A stretch of 64,000 bases of DNA from an uncultured Eubacteriales bacterium (GTDB taxonomy: Bacteria > Bacillota > Clostridia > Oscillospirales > Acutalibacteraceae), in contig CAKSJY010000003.1 of assembly GCA_934464585.1 (NCBI GenBank), forward strand, positions 1 to 64,000, written 5' to 3'. The notes beneath the pieces are model-generated. The model saw only the letters and a program-made list of their open reading frames with translations. It was not told where the DNA came from and did no database searches. Position numbers and translations under genes: made by a program. How positions within the stretch are numbered: the stretch's first letter is position 1; each line of letters begins with the position of its first letter. This document shows, piece after piece, positions 6,904-15,832 of this stretch.

Positions 6904-8773
6904 TCATATTTCTCCTTTGGCTTAGCCATATAATCAATACCGAGATATCCGCCGGACTTACTCCTGAGATCCTCGATGCTTGACCAATATTTAATGGTCT
7001 AACTTTAGTTAGTTTTTCCCTTGCTTCGAGTCTAAGTCCAATAATTTCATTATAATCTACATTCTCCGGCAACCTTTTCACTTCAAGGCGTCTCATCTCT
7101 TCTATCTGGGCCTTCTGCCTTTTAATATAGCCCTCATATTTTACTTCTATTTCTACCTGTTCAAATATATTAGGATCTAGATCCGGTCTATTCTTATCAA
7201 TAGGTTTTAATACTTCATATGTAAGTTGTGGACGTTTTAAAAGGTCTATAAACTTTACTCCTGAAACCACCCTTGTTGTTTCACGTGAAACAAGTATATC
7301 ATTTAGCTCTTCGGACGGCGGAATTACTAATTTCTGTATTCTCTTTAATTCTTCCCCTATTTTCTCTTGCTTATCTGTAAACTTGCTCCATCTGACATCA
7401 TCTATTAATCCTATCTTTCTCCCTATTGGTGTAAGTCTTGTGTCAGCATTGTCTTGCCTCAATATAAGCCTGTATTCCGAACGAGATGTCATCATTCTAT
7501 ATGGATCTGTAACTCCCTTTGTTACTAAGTCATCGATTAATGTTCCTATGTATGAGCTAGCTCTATCTAAAACAAGACTCTCTTCTCCCTTTACCTTTAA
7601 TGCAGCGTTTATTCCTGCAATCAAACCCTGTGCAGCCGCTTCTTCATATCCTGAGCTACCATTAAACTGTCCCGCACCATAAAGACCTGGATGTTCTATG
7701 AATTCCAATGTGGAGTTCATTTGAGTCGGGTCTACACTATCATATTCTATGGCATATGCAGGACGCATTATTAATGCATTTTCTAAACCCTTAATCGTAT
7801 GGTAGAAACTAAGTTGGACATCCTCAGGTAATGATGAGGACATTCCTTGAAGATACATTTCCTCAGTATTTAGGCCACACGGTTCTATAAATATTTGGTG
7901 TCTTTCTTTATCAGCAAAGCGAACAATTTTATCCTCTATACTTGGACAATACCTTGGCCCAACTCCCTCTATCTGACCTGAGTATAATGGTGACCTATGA
8001 ATGTTTTCTAATATAACATTTTTAGTCTCAGCATTAGTCCATGTTACATGACAACTTACCTTATTTTTAAGCGTATCTTCTGTATCGTATGAAAATGGTA
8101 CTATTGGATCATCTCCATTTTGTACTTCTAATCCTGAAAAATCAATGCTCGATTTCAAAACCCTGGCTGGAGTACCTGTTTTAAATCGGCGAAGTTTAAG
8201 CCCAAGTTTTAAAAGAGACTCTGATAAAAAGCTTGCAGGGAACATTCCGTCAGGACCGCTCTCGTATGATACATCACCTACATAAACCCTGCTCTTTAAG
8301 TAAGTTCCAGACGCTATTATAACAGTCTTACACAAGAACACACCATTCATCCTGGTTTTTATTTTCCATAGGTTTTCCTCTCTTTCTAAGCTTACAATCT
8401 CAGCTTGTCTTAGATGCAAATTTTCTTGCAATTCAAGTTTACGCTTCATTGTGTCACTATATTTACGTCTATCAATCTGAGCTCTTAATGAATGTACTGC
8501 TGGTCCTTTACCTCTATTTAACATTCGGCTTTGTAAACAACATTCATCTGCAGTTCTTCCCATTTCACCTCCCAAAGCATCAATTTCTCTAACTAAATGA
8601 CCTTTTGCTGTTCCTCCTATTGAGGGGTTACATGGACAGTTTCCCACTGCGTCCATATTTATAGTAAATATCGCCGTTTTTGCTCCCAGTCTTGCAGCAG
8701 CCAATGCAGCCTCAATACCTGCATGTCCTGCTCCTATTACTGCAACATCATAATCACCTGCATGATAATCCAT
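6896..8773 (-). CDS. mnmG: tRNA uridine-5-carboxymethylaminomethyl synthesis protein MnmG (GidA)
   Basis: FAD-dependent partner of MnmE in making cmnm5U34 in the wobble position of several tRNAs. 625 aa, full length. N-terminal dinucleotide fold VIGAGHAGIEAALAAARLG (about 12-30), the conserved SIGGTAKGHLVREIDALGG region (about 51-69), and a C-terminal helical domain ending in SRISGVSPADISVLIIWL. It forms an operon with rsmG (8-bp overlap) and noc. A second perfect parS site lies inside the coding sequence at 7277-7292. Confidence 0.98.
   Translation of the reverse strand: MDYHAGDYDVAVIGAGHAGIEAALAAARLGAKTAIFTINMDAVGNCPCNPSIGGTAKGHLVREIDALGGEMGRTADECCLQSRMLNRGKGPAVHSLRAQIDRRKYSDTMKRKLELQENLHLRQAEIVSLEREENLWKIKTRMNGVFLCKTVIIASGTYLKSRVYVGDVSYESGPDGMFPASFLSESLLKLGLKLRRFKTGTPARVLKSSIDFSGLEVQNGDDPIVPFSYDTEDTLKNKVSCHVTWTNAETKNVILENIHRSPLYSGQIEGVGPRYCPSIEDKIVRFADKERHQIFIEPCGLNTEEMYLQGMSSSLPEDVQLSFYHTIKGLENALIMRPAYAIEYDSVDPTQMNSTLEFIEHPGLYGAGQFNGSSGYEEAAAQGLIAGINAALKVKGEESLVLDRASSYIGTLIDDLVTKGVTDPYRMMTSRSEYRLILRQDNADTRLTPIGRKIGLIDDVRWSKFTDKQEKIGEELKRIQKLVIPPSEELNDILVSRETTRVVSGVKFIDLLKRPQLTYEVLKPIDKNRPDLDPNIFEQVEIEVKYEGYIKRQKAQIEEMRRLEVKRLPENVDYNEIIGLRLEAREKLTKVRPLNIGQASRISGVSPADISVLIIWLSQRRNMNA
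7277..7292. promoter_or_regulatory. parS site within mnmG
   Basis: Exact copy of TGTTTCACGTGAAACA, identical to the site upstream of parA, extended by one more base pair on each side (T/A). ParB would be expected to load here about 7 kb from dnaA. It is encoded in frame in mnmG, with no sign of disrupting it. Confidence 0.9.
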
Positions 8774-9058
8774 TTTATTCTCTCCTATACATTCAGATAA
8801 ACTTCTCTTTTTTACTTAGATTATTAAGTTCCCAATATAAAGCTTCTTAACTCTTTTTATATAAACATCAAAAATATCTGCTCATTAAATCTAGCTGTAA
8901 AATCATAAATTTATACTTCACCTGCTAAATTAAAAGTTATCTTTCTCATGATTCTTTCATTAATTTTTGCCCTGTAGGCAACATCCACACTTACATTACC
9001 ATTATAATAATATACCAAAAGTATAATACTAAATATCTTATACTACTTATGCTGCACT

Positions 9059-10426
9059 TTACTTACCAACACAAAAATGTGAAAACACCTCATTAACTAC
9101 CTCTTCACTAGCCCTTTGACCTGTAAGCGATAGTAATTCTTGTATTGCTCCCTCGAGCGATACTGTAACGGCATCAAGCGTAAATCCATATTTTAATGCT
9201 TCAATTGCTTCATTAACACACTCATCTGCATTAAAGGCGGCCATCCTTTGCCTCTCATTTGCAAGCACACCATTTGACGGATCAAACTCTGCTGTATTTG
9301 TAGCCTTAGCTATTACTTCACTTAATTTTTTTATTCCATCCCCGGTATATGCTGAAATGAGGACTATATTAGGAATATATTTCTTAACACAATCAATATC
9401 TATCTTTGTTTCAAGATCTGTTTTGTTTATTACTGCAATTGATGTAATATCCTTTAAACTTTCCAATATTGCTATATCATCATCGTCAATCTTATCTGAT
9501 GCGTCAAATACTGCAAGGACCAATCCTGAGGTCTTAATACGGTTTTGAGCCTTAAATACACCTATCTGTTCAACCGGATCTGTAGTATTTCTAATTCCAG
9601 CTGTATCGGCTAATCTTAAAAGTACATCACCCAACATAACGTTATCCTCTACAATATCTCTTGTTGTTCCCGGAATATCTGTTACAATAGATCTTTCGCA
9701 TCCAGATAACATATTCATAAGTGTAGACTTTCCGACATTCGGTTTACCTACAATAACAGTTTCTATACCTTCTCTTATTATAAGTGCTGTATCATAACTT
9801 GAAATTAAATCTTCTAAATTCTTTTTTACTTGCCCCAATTTTTCTAAAAGGCTATCACGTTCAACATCAGCAATATCCTCTTCAGGATAATCTGCCCAAG
9901 CAGAAAGATGCCCCGCGATACTTATTAACTCTTTTTGTATAAGACCTATTCGCTTAAAAAGTACCCCTTCTCTTGCAAAGAGTGCTGCCCTCGCTGCCTG
10001 TTTTCCTTTTGCACTTATAATATCCATTACGGATTCTGCTTGAGTGAGGCTCATCTTTCCGTTTAGAAATGCTCTTTTTGTAAACTCTCCGGCAGCAGCT
10101 GGTTCTGCGCCATTTTCTATAAGTAGTCGTAACACCTTTTTTGTTATGTACATTCCACCGTGGCATGATAACTCAACAACATCTTCACCTGTATAGCTTC
10201 TTGGTGAATTAAACACCAATGCTATAGCCTCATCAACAATCTCGCCGTTATCAGATATTTTTCCATATTGTGCTGTATACCCCTTACTTTCAGCAATTTT
10301 TTTACCTGAAACCGATATAAATATTTTATCCGCTATTTCCTTTGCTCTAGGTCCGGATACTCTTATAACTCCAATACCACCGGAACCCTGAGCTGTTGAA
10401 ATAGCAGCTATAGTTTTATTATCCAT
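9059..10426 (-). CDS. mnmE: tRNA modification GTPase MnmE (TrmE)
   Basis: GTPase that with MnmG modifies U34 of tRNAs. 455 aa. N-terminal tetrahydrofolate-binding domain starting TIAAISTAQGSGGIGVIRVS (5-24); central helices; embedded G domain with G1 GKPNVGKST (about 222-230), G2/G3 PGTTRDIVED and DTAGI (about 270), and G4 NKTD. The C-terminus ends CVGK, a variant of the family CxGK signature that carries the essential cysteine. The gene is separated from jag by a terminator (10574-10603) and from mnmG by 285 bp with no visible gene, so it probably has its own promoter. Confidence 0.97.
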   Translation of the reverse strand: MDNKTIAAISTAQGSGGIGVIRVSGPRAKEIADKIFISVSGKKIAESKGYTAQYGKISDNGEIVDEAIALVFNSPRSYTGEDVVELSCHGGMYITKKVLRLLIENGAEPAAAGEFTKRAFLNGKMSLTQAESVMDIISAKGKQAARAALFAREGVLFKRIGLIQKELISIAGHLSAWADYPEEDIADVERDSLLEKLGQVKKNLEDLISSYDTALIIREGIETVIVGKPNVGKSTLMNMLSGCERSIVTDIPGTTRDIVEDNVMLGDVLLRLADTAGIRNTTDPVEQIGVFKAQNRIKTSGLVLAVFDASDKIDDDDIAILESLKDITSIAVINKTDLETKIDIDCVKKYIPNIVLISAYTGDGIKKLSEVIAKATNTAEFDPSNGVLANERQRMAAFNADECVNEAIEALKYGFTLDAVTVSLEGAIQELLSLTGQRASEEVVNEVFSHFCVGK

Positions 10427-10573
10427 AAAAACAAATTTCCTTTCAAATAAACCTCAAACATTGTGCCAAACAATTTACTAAGTTTAATACATATATTCTA
10501 TTTTTACCTGTTTACTAAACATCTAATATATAATACAAAATTTAAATTTAGATTTCACCTTAAATAACAACTT

Positions 10574-10603
10574 AAAAAGCGATTCATTTCTGAACCGCTT
10601 TTT
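10574..10603 (-). terminator. Terminator after jag
   Basis: 13-bp stem on the minus strand (arms 10603-10591 and 10586-10574, one G-U pair), 4-nt loop, TTTTT in the descending arm. It closes the rpmH-rnpA-yidD-yidC-jag transcription unit. Confidence 0.85.
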
Positions 10604-10651
10604 AGAAATAATCTAATTTATTGCATAGTAATAACGATAACTACATTAATT

Positions 10652-11302
10652 TTATTTTAACTTTGGTATTCCTTTGCTTTCGATACCAACAACAATATGT
10701 CTTTTTATTCCCTCTCCTTCTGACCAAGAAACAACTCCACTGATATTTTGTATTTCCTCATGGAATAATTTTCTCTCATAAGGGTTCATTGGTTCAAGAA
10801 TATATTTCCTTTTTGTCTTTAAAACATATCTAGCTGTTTTAGCAGCTAAATTTTTAAGTATTTTCTCTCTTTTTTCTCTATAATTTTCTACGTTAATGCT
10901 TATTCTGTAATAATCTTCGTCAGCAGAATTATTAGCAACAAGTCCTACTAAATACTGAAGTGCATTGATAGTTTCCCCTCTTCTGCCAACAAGCGCCCAT
11001 GCTTCTTCTCCGGAAAGAAATATTTCTCCGGCTCCTTCTTCCTCTTTTGAAGATATTTCAACATCATGAAGATTCATTGCATCAATGATTGCCTGTAAAT
11101 AATTTAATGCTTTCATCAAAGGCGAAATCCTAATAAAAGCTCTTACCTTAGCTTCTTTTTTCCCAAATATACCTAATGCACCTTTAGTAGGAGTTTGTAA
11201 AATCTCAAATTCAGCCTCATGTGTCTCAACACCTAATTTCCTACAAGCTGCATCTTTTGCTATTTCTAATGTTTCGCCTACGCCTATAGACTCCTTAATC
11301 AC
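10652..11302 (-). CDS. jag: Jag/KhpB RNA-binding protein
   Basis: Cytosolic RNA-binding protein (SpoIIIJ-associated; called KhpB or EloR in streptococci), linked to cell elongation and sporulation. 216 aa from the GTG at 11302, which has GGGGGTG 6 nt upstream; a TTG 15 nt further up is a weaker choice. Domains: N-terminal Jag domain (IKESIGVGETLEIAKDAAC... GALGIFGKKEAKVRAFI), then a KH domain with GRRGETINALQYLV (around 105-118), then R3H (RKLFHEEIQNISGVVSWSEG region). It follows yidC closely, as in most Firmicutes. Confidence 0.95.
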   Translation of the reverse strand: MIKESIGVGETLEIAKDAACRKLGVETHEAEFEILQTPTKGALGIFGKKEAKVRAFIRISPLMKALNYLQAIIDAMNLHDVEISSKEEEGAGEIFLSGEEAWALVGRRGETINALQYLVGLVANNSADEDYYRISINVENYREKREKILKNLAAKTARYVLKTKRKYILEPMNPYERKLFHEEIQNISGVVSWSEGEGIKRHIVVGIESKGIPKLK

Positions 11303-11320
11303 AATAAACACCCCCAAAAA

Positions 11321-12256
11321 TTATCTAATTGGTTTCATATCCTTTTCTTGTTCTCTTCTAAGTGCTATTCTTGCAGCTTCTCTTTTTGCATTTAAAATAC
11401 CTACACCATAGAACTTATTTAATACAACATTTTGTCCAATACCAATTATCGACGATACTATCCAATAGAATCCAACTCCAGCAGGTACTGTATATGCAAT
11501 CCACGCAAAAAATATTGGCATAATATAAAAAGAATATTTCATACAACCATTATTTGTATTTTGCATAGGTTGCATTTTTTGTGTTATGTACATGCTTAAT
11601 GCATAAGACAAAAAGCTCAAAACCGGAATTAACCATAGTCCTGTTTGCCAAGAGCTATATTGCGGTGTTGCAAGCAAATCTATACCTAAAAAGTTGAACC
11701 CTTTATTAAACTCAAACATGTTGCTTAGTTCTTGGCTAGAAAACATTGTAAGTTTGTCCTGAACAAATGGAAAAAGTTTTATTACCTCAATTTCACCATA
11801 ATTATTTCCAAAGGTAACTCCGATTCCCGGTATAGTTTGAAGAAAAGACATTGCCTCAGATATTTTTGATGTAGAAATATGTAAGATATTTTGAAGAGGC
11901 TTATATATACAAGTTACAACTCCCATCAAAAGTAGAGGTTGTATCATCATAGTTAGGCACCCACTCATAGGATTGCCTTCCTCTGCATAAAGTTTTGACA
12001 TTTCTTCATTAAGTTTTCGTTTGTCATTGCCATATTTCCTTTGAATCTCTTTTTGTTTTTCTGCCATTCTCGACTTATCTAACATAGTCTTTTGTCTTTT
12101 AATTGCAAGTGGTAAAAACAATAAATTCAATAAGACTGCAAATAATATAATAGATATTCCATAGTCTTTTGTTAATTCAAAGAAAAACCAAATCACATAG
12201 CCAAACAAATAACCTATGTAATTAAAAATATCCCCAAAAATAAAATCCATTAACAT
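11321..12256 (-). CDS. yidC: Membrane protein insertase YidC
   Basis: Insertase of the YidC/Oxa1/Alb3 family (SpoIIIJ/YqjG in Bacillus) that integrates membrane proteins alone or with SecYEG. 311 aa. Membrane segments are visible at about 15-30, 35-55, 98-116, 215-232 and 245-280. The cytosolic hairpin between TM1 and TM2 is basic (KRQKTMLDKSRMAEKQKEIQ). A positive residue of the core groove is suggested by AIKRQ, the usual position of the conserved arginine in Gram-positive YidC. I see no lipobox cysteine at the N-terminus, unlike many Firmicutes YidC lipoproteins. It sits between the small membrane-peptide genes and jag. Confidence 0.95.
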   Translation of the reverse strand: MLMDFIFGDIFNYIGYLFGYVIWFFFELTKDYGISIILFAVLLNLLFLPLAIKRQKTMLDKSRMAEKQKEIQRKYGNDKRKLNEEMSKLYAEEGNPMSGCLTMMIQPLLLMGVVTCIYKPLQNILHISTSKISEAMSFLQTIPGIGVTFGNNYGEIEVIKLFPFVQDKLTMFSSQELSNMFEFNKGFNFLGIDLLATPQYSSWQTGLWLIPVLSFLSYALSMYITQKMQPMQNTNNGCMKYSFYIMPIFFAWIAYTVPAGVGFYWIVSSIIGIGQNVVLNKFYGVGILNAKREAARIALRREQEKDMKPIR

Positions 12257-12360
12257 AAATTAATACTATCTCCTAATTAGATATTTGTTAAATTCTATCT
12301 AAAACAATTCATTTGAATTGATATTTTTCTATTTAATATAAAAACTTACGATACATTAAT

Positions 12361-12549
12361 CTAAGGAAGCATTTCCATAATTCTCTGTATTATTCTCTGC
12401 AAGTTGCCACTATATATAAACATCGCGGCACTAACATATAATCCAAGTTGAACAAGCTTTATTAATAATGTAAAAATTTCCGATAACTTGGAAAAAGCAC
12501 TCATTACCATCATCGAAAAAGGTGCTAAAGCTATTAATATGAAATTCAT
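12361..12549 (-). CDS. Small hydrophobic membrane peptide (copy 2)
   Basis: 62-aa peptide starting MNFILIALAPFSMMVMS, with two predicted membrane-spanning stretches (about 2-20 and 30-48) and a short basic tail. The start is set at the ATG at 12549 because AGGTG lies 6 nt upstream and because this aligns with the paralogue at 12597-12764; an upstream GTG at 12558 overlaps that ribosome site. The paralogues share MNFIL-ALAPFSM, S--SKL-E and an IY-SG motif. I do not recognise a family. Located between yidC and yidD in the same direction, it could be a membrane-protein-biogenesis accessory, a toxin-like peptide or a bacteriocin-like peptide; the sequence does not decide. Confidence 0.65.
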   Translation of the reverse strand: MNFILIALAPFSMMVMSAFSKLSEIFTLLIKLVQLGLYVSAAMFIYSGNLQRIIQRIMEMLP

Positions 12550-12596
12550 CATTTTCACCTATAATCATTTTATTTTTTATACTAATGATTTTTCAA

Positions 12597-12764
12597 TTAA
12601 ATAAAATTAGCCCAAATCCCAGATTTATATATCCACCAAATCGCTGCACCTATTCCACTTAATCTTATCAAATTAATTATAAGATCTATTACTTCATTAA
12701 GTTTTGATATTATACTTATTATCACCATTGAAAAAGGCGCTAAAGCCATTAATATAAAGTTCAT
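12597..12764 (-). CDS. Small hydrophobic membrane peptide (copy 1)
   Basis: 55-aa peptide MNFILMALAPFSMVIIS..., clearly paralogous to the next gene downstream. Two hydrophobic segments (about 2-18 and 26-46, the latter ending AAIWWIYKSG). The ATG at 12764 has AGAGGT 7 nt upstream; a longer in-frame reading from about 12830 adds 22 residues without a paralogous counterpart and is rejected. Family not recognised. The tandem arrangement suggests a local duplication maintained under selection. Confidence 0.65.
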   Translation of the reverse strand: MNFILMALAPFSMVIISIISKLNEVIDLIINLIRLSGIGAAIWWIYKSGIWANFI

Positions 12765-13019
12765 TATCTTTACCTCTAAATTAAATATTTTTACAATCAA
12801 ATAAATTGCTCTTAATTTAGTTTTGCACAACCTAACAAATATCGCAAAACACGATAATCAGTCATTGATACCATCTAAAATATTACCCATTTACATATAG
12901 CATCTATAACATTCGCAATTATATCAATTGACATTTTACAAATTAATATATCACTTATAATTTCAAATATAAACAAAAACAAACACCCTATCAATCAGTG
13001 TAAATATTTCAAGGTGATA

Positions 13020-13241
13020 TTACTTACGCTTCTCAGGAACCGGGTCATAACCTCCTCTTGAAAACGGATTACACCTCAAAATTCTATAAATTGAAATAAT
13101 TCCACCCTTTAATGCTCCAAATCTTTCAATTGCCTCTAAAGCATAATTTGAACATGTTGGGTAGTACTTACATGATGGCCTTGTATGCGCTGAAATGAAA
13201 TTCTGATAAAATCTTATTAAATATATAAATAATTTTTTCAT
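13020..13241 (-). CDS. yidD: Membrane protein insertion efficiency factor YidD
   Basis: 73-aa YidD family (DUF37) protein, a small membrane-associated factor that improves YidC-dependent insertion in E. coli. Signature residues: IRFYQNFIS (about 9-17), the cysteine-containing CKYYPTCSNYALEAIERFG (about 24-42) and the C-terminal RILRCNPFSRGGYDPVP (about 53-69). The N-terminus carries a short amphipathic helix. It overlaps rnpA by 4 bp (ATGA type), the usual arrangement. Confidence 0.96.
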   Translation of the reverse strand: MKKLFIYLIRFYQNFISAHTRPSCKYYPTCSNYALEAIERFGALKGGIISIYRILRCNPFSRGGYDPVPEKRK

Positions 13242-13573
13242 TTAATCACTCTAGCTTTATTCATATGAATCTCCATTTGTTTAAATATTTCATTTGAATT
13301 TAAATATGGAGTCTTTCCCCTAGCAACAAATACAAAGTCAAAACCACTTTTTAATGAAGGTAGAATTTTCCTATATGACTCTTTTATAATTCTGCGCGCT
13401 CTGTTTCTTTTAACTGCATTACCAATTTTCTTACTTGTAGTTATACCAAAACGTACGCAGTTTTTCTTATTCTTTATCACATAAACTACCAATCCAGGAG
13501 AAACATAACTTTTTCCTTTTAGATAGGCACGGCGAAATTCGCCATTCTTCTTTAAACTTATCATTTCTCCCAT
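13238..13573 (-). CDS. rnpA: Ribonuclease P protein component
   Basis: Protein subunit of RNase P, which matures the 5' ends of tRNAs together with the catalytic RNA. 111 aa, normal. The RNR signature appears as AVKRNRARRIIKESYR (about 53-68), with the usual lead-in SLKKNGEFRRAYLKGKSY at the N-terminus. It lies between rpmH and yidD as in most bacteria; the Shine-Dalgarno and start ATGGGAGAAATG leave two candidate ATGs 6 nt apart. Confidence 0.97.
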   Translation of the reverse strand: MGEMISLKKNGEFRRAYLKGKSYVSPGLVVYVIKNKKNCVRFGITTSKKIGNAVKRNRARRIIKESYRKILPSLKSGFDFVFVARGKTPYLNSNEIFKQMEIHMNKARVIK

Positions 13574-13638
13574 AACATATACACATCCTAATCAAGGTTG
13601 TAAAATAGAGGTCACAAAACATTTCGTGACCTTCTATT

Positions 13639-13773
13639 TTAGTAAGATAGTCTCTTTCTGCCTTTTGCTCTGCGTCGAGCTAAAACTTTACGGCCGTTTC
13701 TATCTGACATTCTCTTTCTGAAACCATGCTCTTTTTTTCTATGAAGTTTCTTTGGCTGATATGTTCTTAGCAT
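13639..13773 (-). CDS. rpmH: 50S ribosomal protein L34
   Basis: 44-aa highly basic ribosomal protein, beginning MLRTYQPKKLHRKK and ending with GRKVLARRRAKGRKRLSY. This matches the L34 family over its full length. GAAAGGGGG lies just before the ATG. It is the first gene of the leftward rpmH-rnpA-yidD-yidC-jag unit and faces away from dnaA across the origin. Confidence 0.97.
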   Translation of the reverse strand: MLRTYQPKKLHRKKEHGFRKRMSDRNGRKVLARRRAKGRKRLSY

Positions 13774-14219
13774 ATAAATAGCCCCCTTTCAGCAGTTAAT
13801 ACCTTGCAATTGACTATTATACATTATAATTGTATTAATTGTCAATGAAATTTTTACGTATTTACCACAATGTCTTTTATTTTTTTCAATTGTGTATTAT
13901 ACAACCGCTCAATCTTAAATGTCAATAAAATACTTATTTACATTTTATATCTTTTTAAGTATTGGTTACAAACTACGATTTAATTAATTTTTTACTATTT
14001 TTTGCCCTCTAAACTGCAAATCCCACACTGTTTTCGACGGTTATATAGAGATATCCACAAACATTTCAACATTTCGTGTTGAAAATTCCCCACATTTGTG
14101 TTAGTATATTATAATGTGTAAATTTACTTTTATCGAAGTTTCAACGATAAATTAACACAATAAAGTTTAATAACAAATTATTCTGTTTTATTTATAAAAT
14201 CATTTCGGAGGTTAAAAAT
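13774..14219. other. oriC: oriC, rpmH-dnaA part
   Basis: 446-bp AT-rich gap between divergent rpmH and dnaA, the standard location of the Firmicutes origin. DnaA-box-like sites with one mismatch to TTATCCACA include ATATCCACA at 14051-14059. A dyad TTTCAACA/TGTTGAAA lies at 14064-14084. TATAAT at 14110-14115 may be the -10 of a dnaA promoter, but I see no good -35. No exact consensus box is present here. Confidence 0.7.
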
Positions 14220-15533
14220 ATGGATTCTTTTCTCGAGGCATGGAACTTGATATGCGATTACTGCAAAACCAGAATAACAGATGTTGCTTATAAAGCTTGG
14301 ATTAGTCGAATAAAGCCAATCAAGTTGGATTTTGATGCCGGAGATGCAATTTTGATGGTTCCCAATGAATTTCACCGTCAAACCCTGACCAGATGCTACA
14401 CTGGTCTTTTAAATGATGCTTTTAATGAGATTTTTGGTACAGGAATAAATATCTGTCTTACTATTCCTGAAGAAGTCAACAAACCAAAAAGTAACGATGA
14501 AAGTTCGGCAATTAGTTCTGAATACGAGTTTACTTTTGACACATATATAGTAGGCTCGTCAAATAAATTTGCTCACGCTGCCTCACTAGCTGTCGCAGCT
14601 AATCCTGCAGGAGCATACAACCCTCTTTTTATATATGGAAACTCAGGGTTGGGAAAAACCCACTTACTCTATGCTATCTGCAACGATATAAAAAAAACAC
14701 ACCCTCAAATGAAAACATTATATATAAAGGGTGATGATTTTACAAACGAGCTAATTGAGGCCATCAGAAAAAATACTACAGGTGAGTTTCACAACAAATA
14801 TAGAAAAACTGATATTTTGCTTGTCGATGATATTCAGTTCATTGCCGGAAAGGACTCAACCCAAGAAGAATTTTTCCATACTTTTAACGCACTATATGAA
14901 GCTAAAAAACAAATCGTTTTAACATCAGATAGACCACCAAAGGAAATACAAACATTAGAAGATAGACTACGTACACGTTTTGAGTGGGGACTTATCGCTG
15001 ATATTAATCCTCCGGATTTCGAAACAAGAATCGCTATAATAAAGCGAAAAGCAGAACTACTCGATATCGCACTTCCAGATGACGTTTGTGAGTATATCGC
15101 AACAAAACTAAAAAGTAATATTCGTCAGCTCGAGGGTGCTGTTAAAAAACTAAAAGCATATCACCTTTTAGCCGGAGAGCCATTAACTATCTCAGCAACA
15201 CAAAATGCTATAGCAGATATTTTAAATAATGATCAGCCTACACCTGTAACTGTCGAAAAAATCATCGAAGAAGTTGCAAATACCTTTTGTGTTACTGCAA
15301 GTGACATAAGATCATCGAAAAGGTCATCTGCAATATCTACAGCACGTCAAATAGCTATGTATGTTGTGCGTGAAATTACTCAACTTTCGATGGTATCTAT
15401 CGGCGAAGAGTTTGGAGGTAGAGACCATTCAACCGTTGTATACGCTATTCAGCAGGTTGAACGAAACATTCAAAAAAATCCAAAAACAAAAGGTGTTGTC
15501 GAAGACCTTATAAAAAATATTAGAGATCGATAA
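14220..15533 (+). CDS. dnaA: Chromosomal replication initiator DnaA
   Basis: AAA+ ATPase that binds DnaA boxes and melts the origin. 437 aa. Domain I about 1-80 (helicase/regulator interactions), a short linker domain II about 85-100, then domain III with Walker A GNSGLGKTH (140-148) in place of the commoner GGVGLGKTH, and Walker B ILLVDDIQF (about 198-206). Domain IV ends with the DNA-binding signature GGRDHSTVVYAI (about 405-416). The ATG follows CGGAGG. Domain II is short, so the protein is at the small end of the family. It is flanked on both sides by origin DNA. Confidence 0.98.
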   Translation: MDSFLEAWNLICDYCKTRITDVAYKAWISRIKPIKLDFDAGDAILMVPNEFHRQTLTRCYTGLLNDAFNEIFGTGINICLTIPEEVNKPKSNDESSAISSEYEFTFDTYIVGSSNKFAHAASLAVAANPAGAYNPLFIYGNSGLGKTHLLYAICNDIKKTHPQMKTLYIKGDDFTNELIEAIRKNTTGEFHNKYRKTDILLVDDIQFIAGKDSTQEEFFHTFNALYEAKKQIVLTSDRPPKEIQTLEDRLRTRFEWGLIADINPPDFETRIAIIKRKAELLDIALPDDVCEYIATKLKSNIRQLEGAVKKLKAYHLLAGEPLTISATQNAIADILNNDQPTPVTVEKIIEEVANTFCVTASDIRSSKRSSAISTARQIAMYVVREITQLSMVSIGEEFGGRDHSTVVYAIQQVERNIQKNPKTKGVVEDLIKNIRDR

Positions 15534-15832
15534 GTTGTTGATTTCTTTTAACTTGTTAACAATACTTGTTGATAAGTACATTTTTTGATGTTTGAATTTT
15601 TCAACTTATTTTTAACATTCAACACACAAATTTCCACAGAATTGTTAACTAAAATTTTATCCAAAAATTTGTCCACATTTTCACAACATCAAATTAACTA
15701 GTTGAAAATCTGTTGAAACTGCGTCGTTAATAGTTTTTAGCGGGTTTTCCACAGAATTAACAGCGCCTACTATTAATACTATAATTTAATACATATCATA
15801 GCAATTATATTGCTCATGGAAGGATGATTCAC
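15534..15832. other. oriC: oriC, dnaA-dnaN part with DnaA-box cluster
   Basis: Box-like sites differing by one base from TTATCCACA: TTATCAACA at 15567-15575 (minus strand), TTGTCCACA at 15669-15677 and TTTTCCACA at 15745-15753; TTTCCACA at 15631-15638 is weaker. Several TGTTGAAA/TTTCAAC motifs lie between them. Together with the rpmH-dnaA gap this is a bipartite origin, as in Bacillus. Confidence 0.7.
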
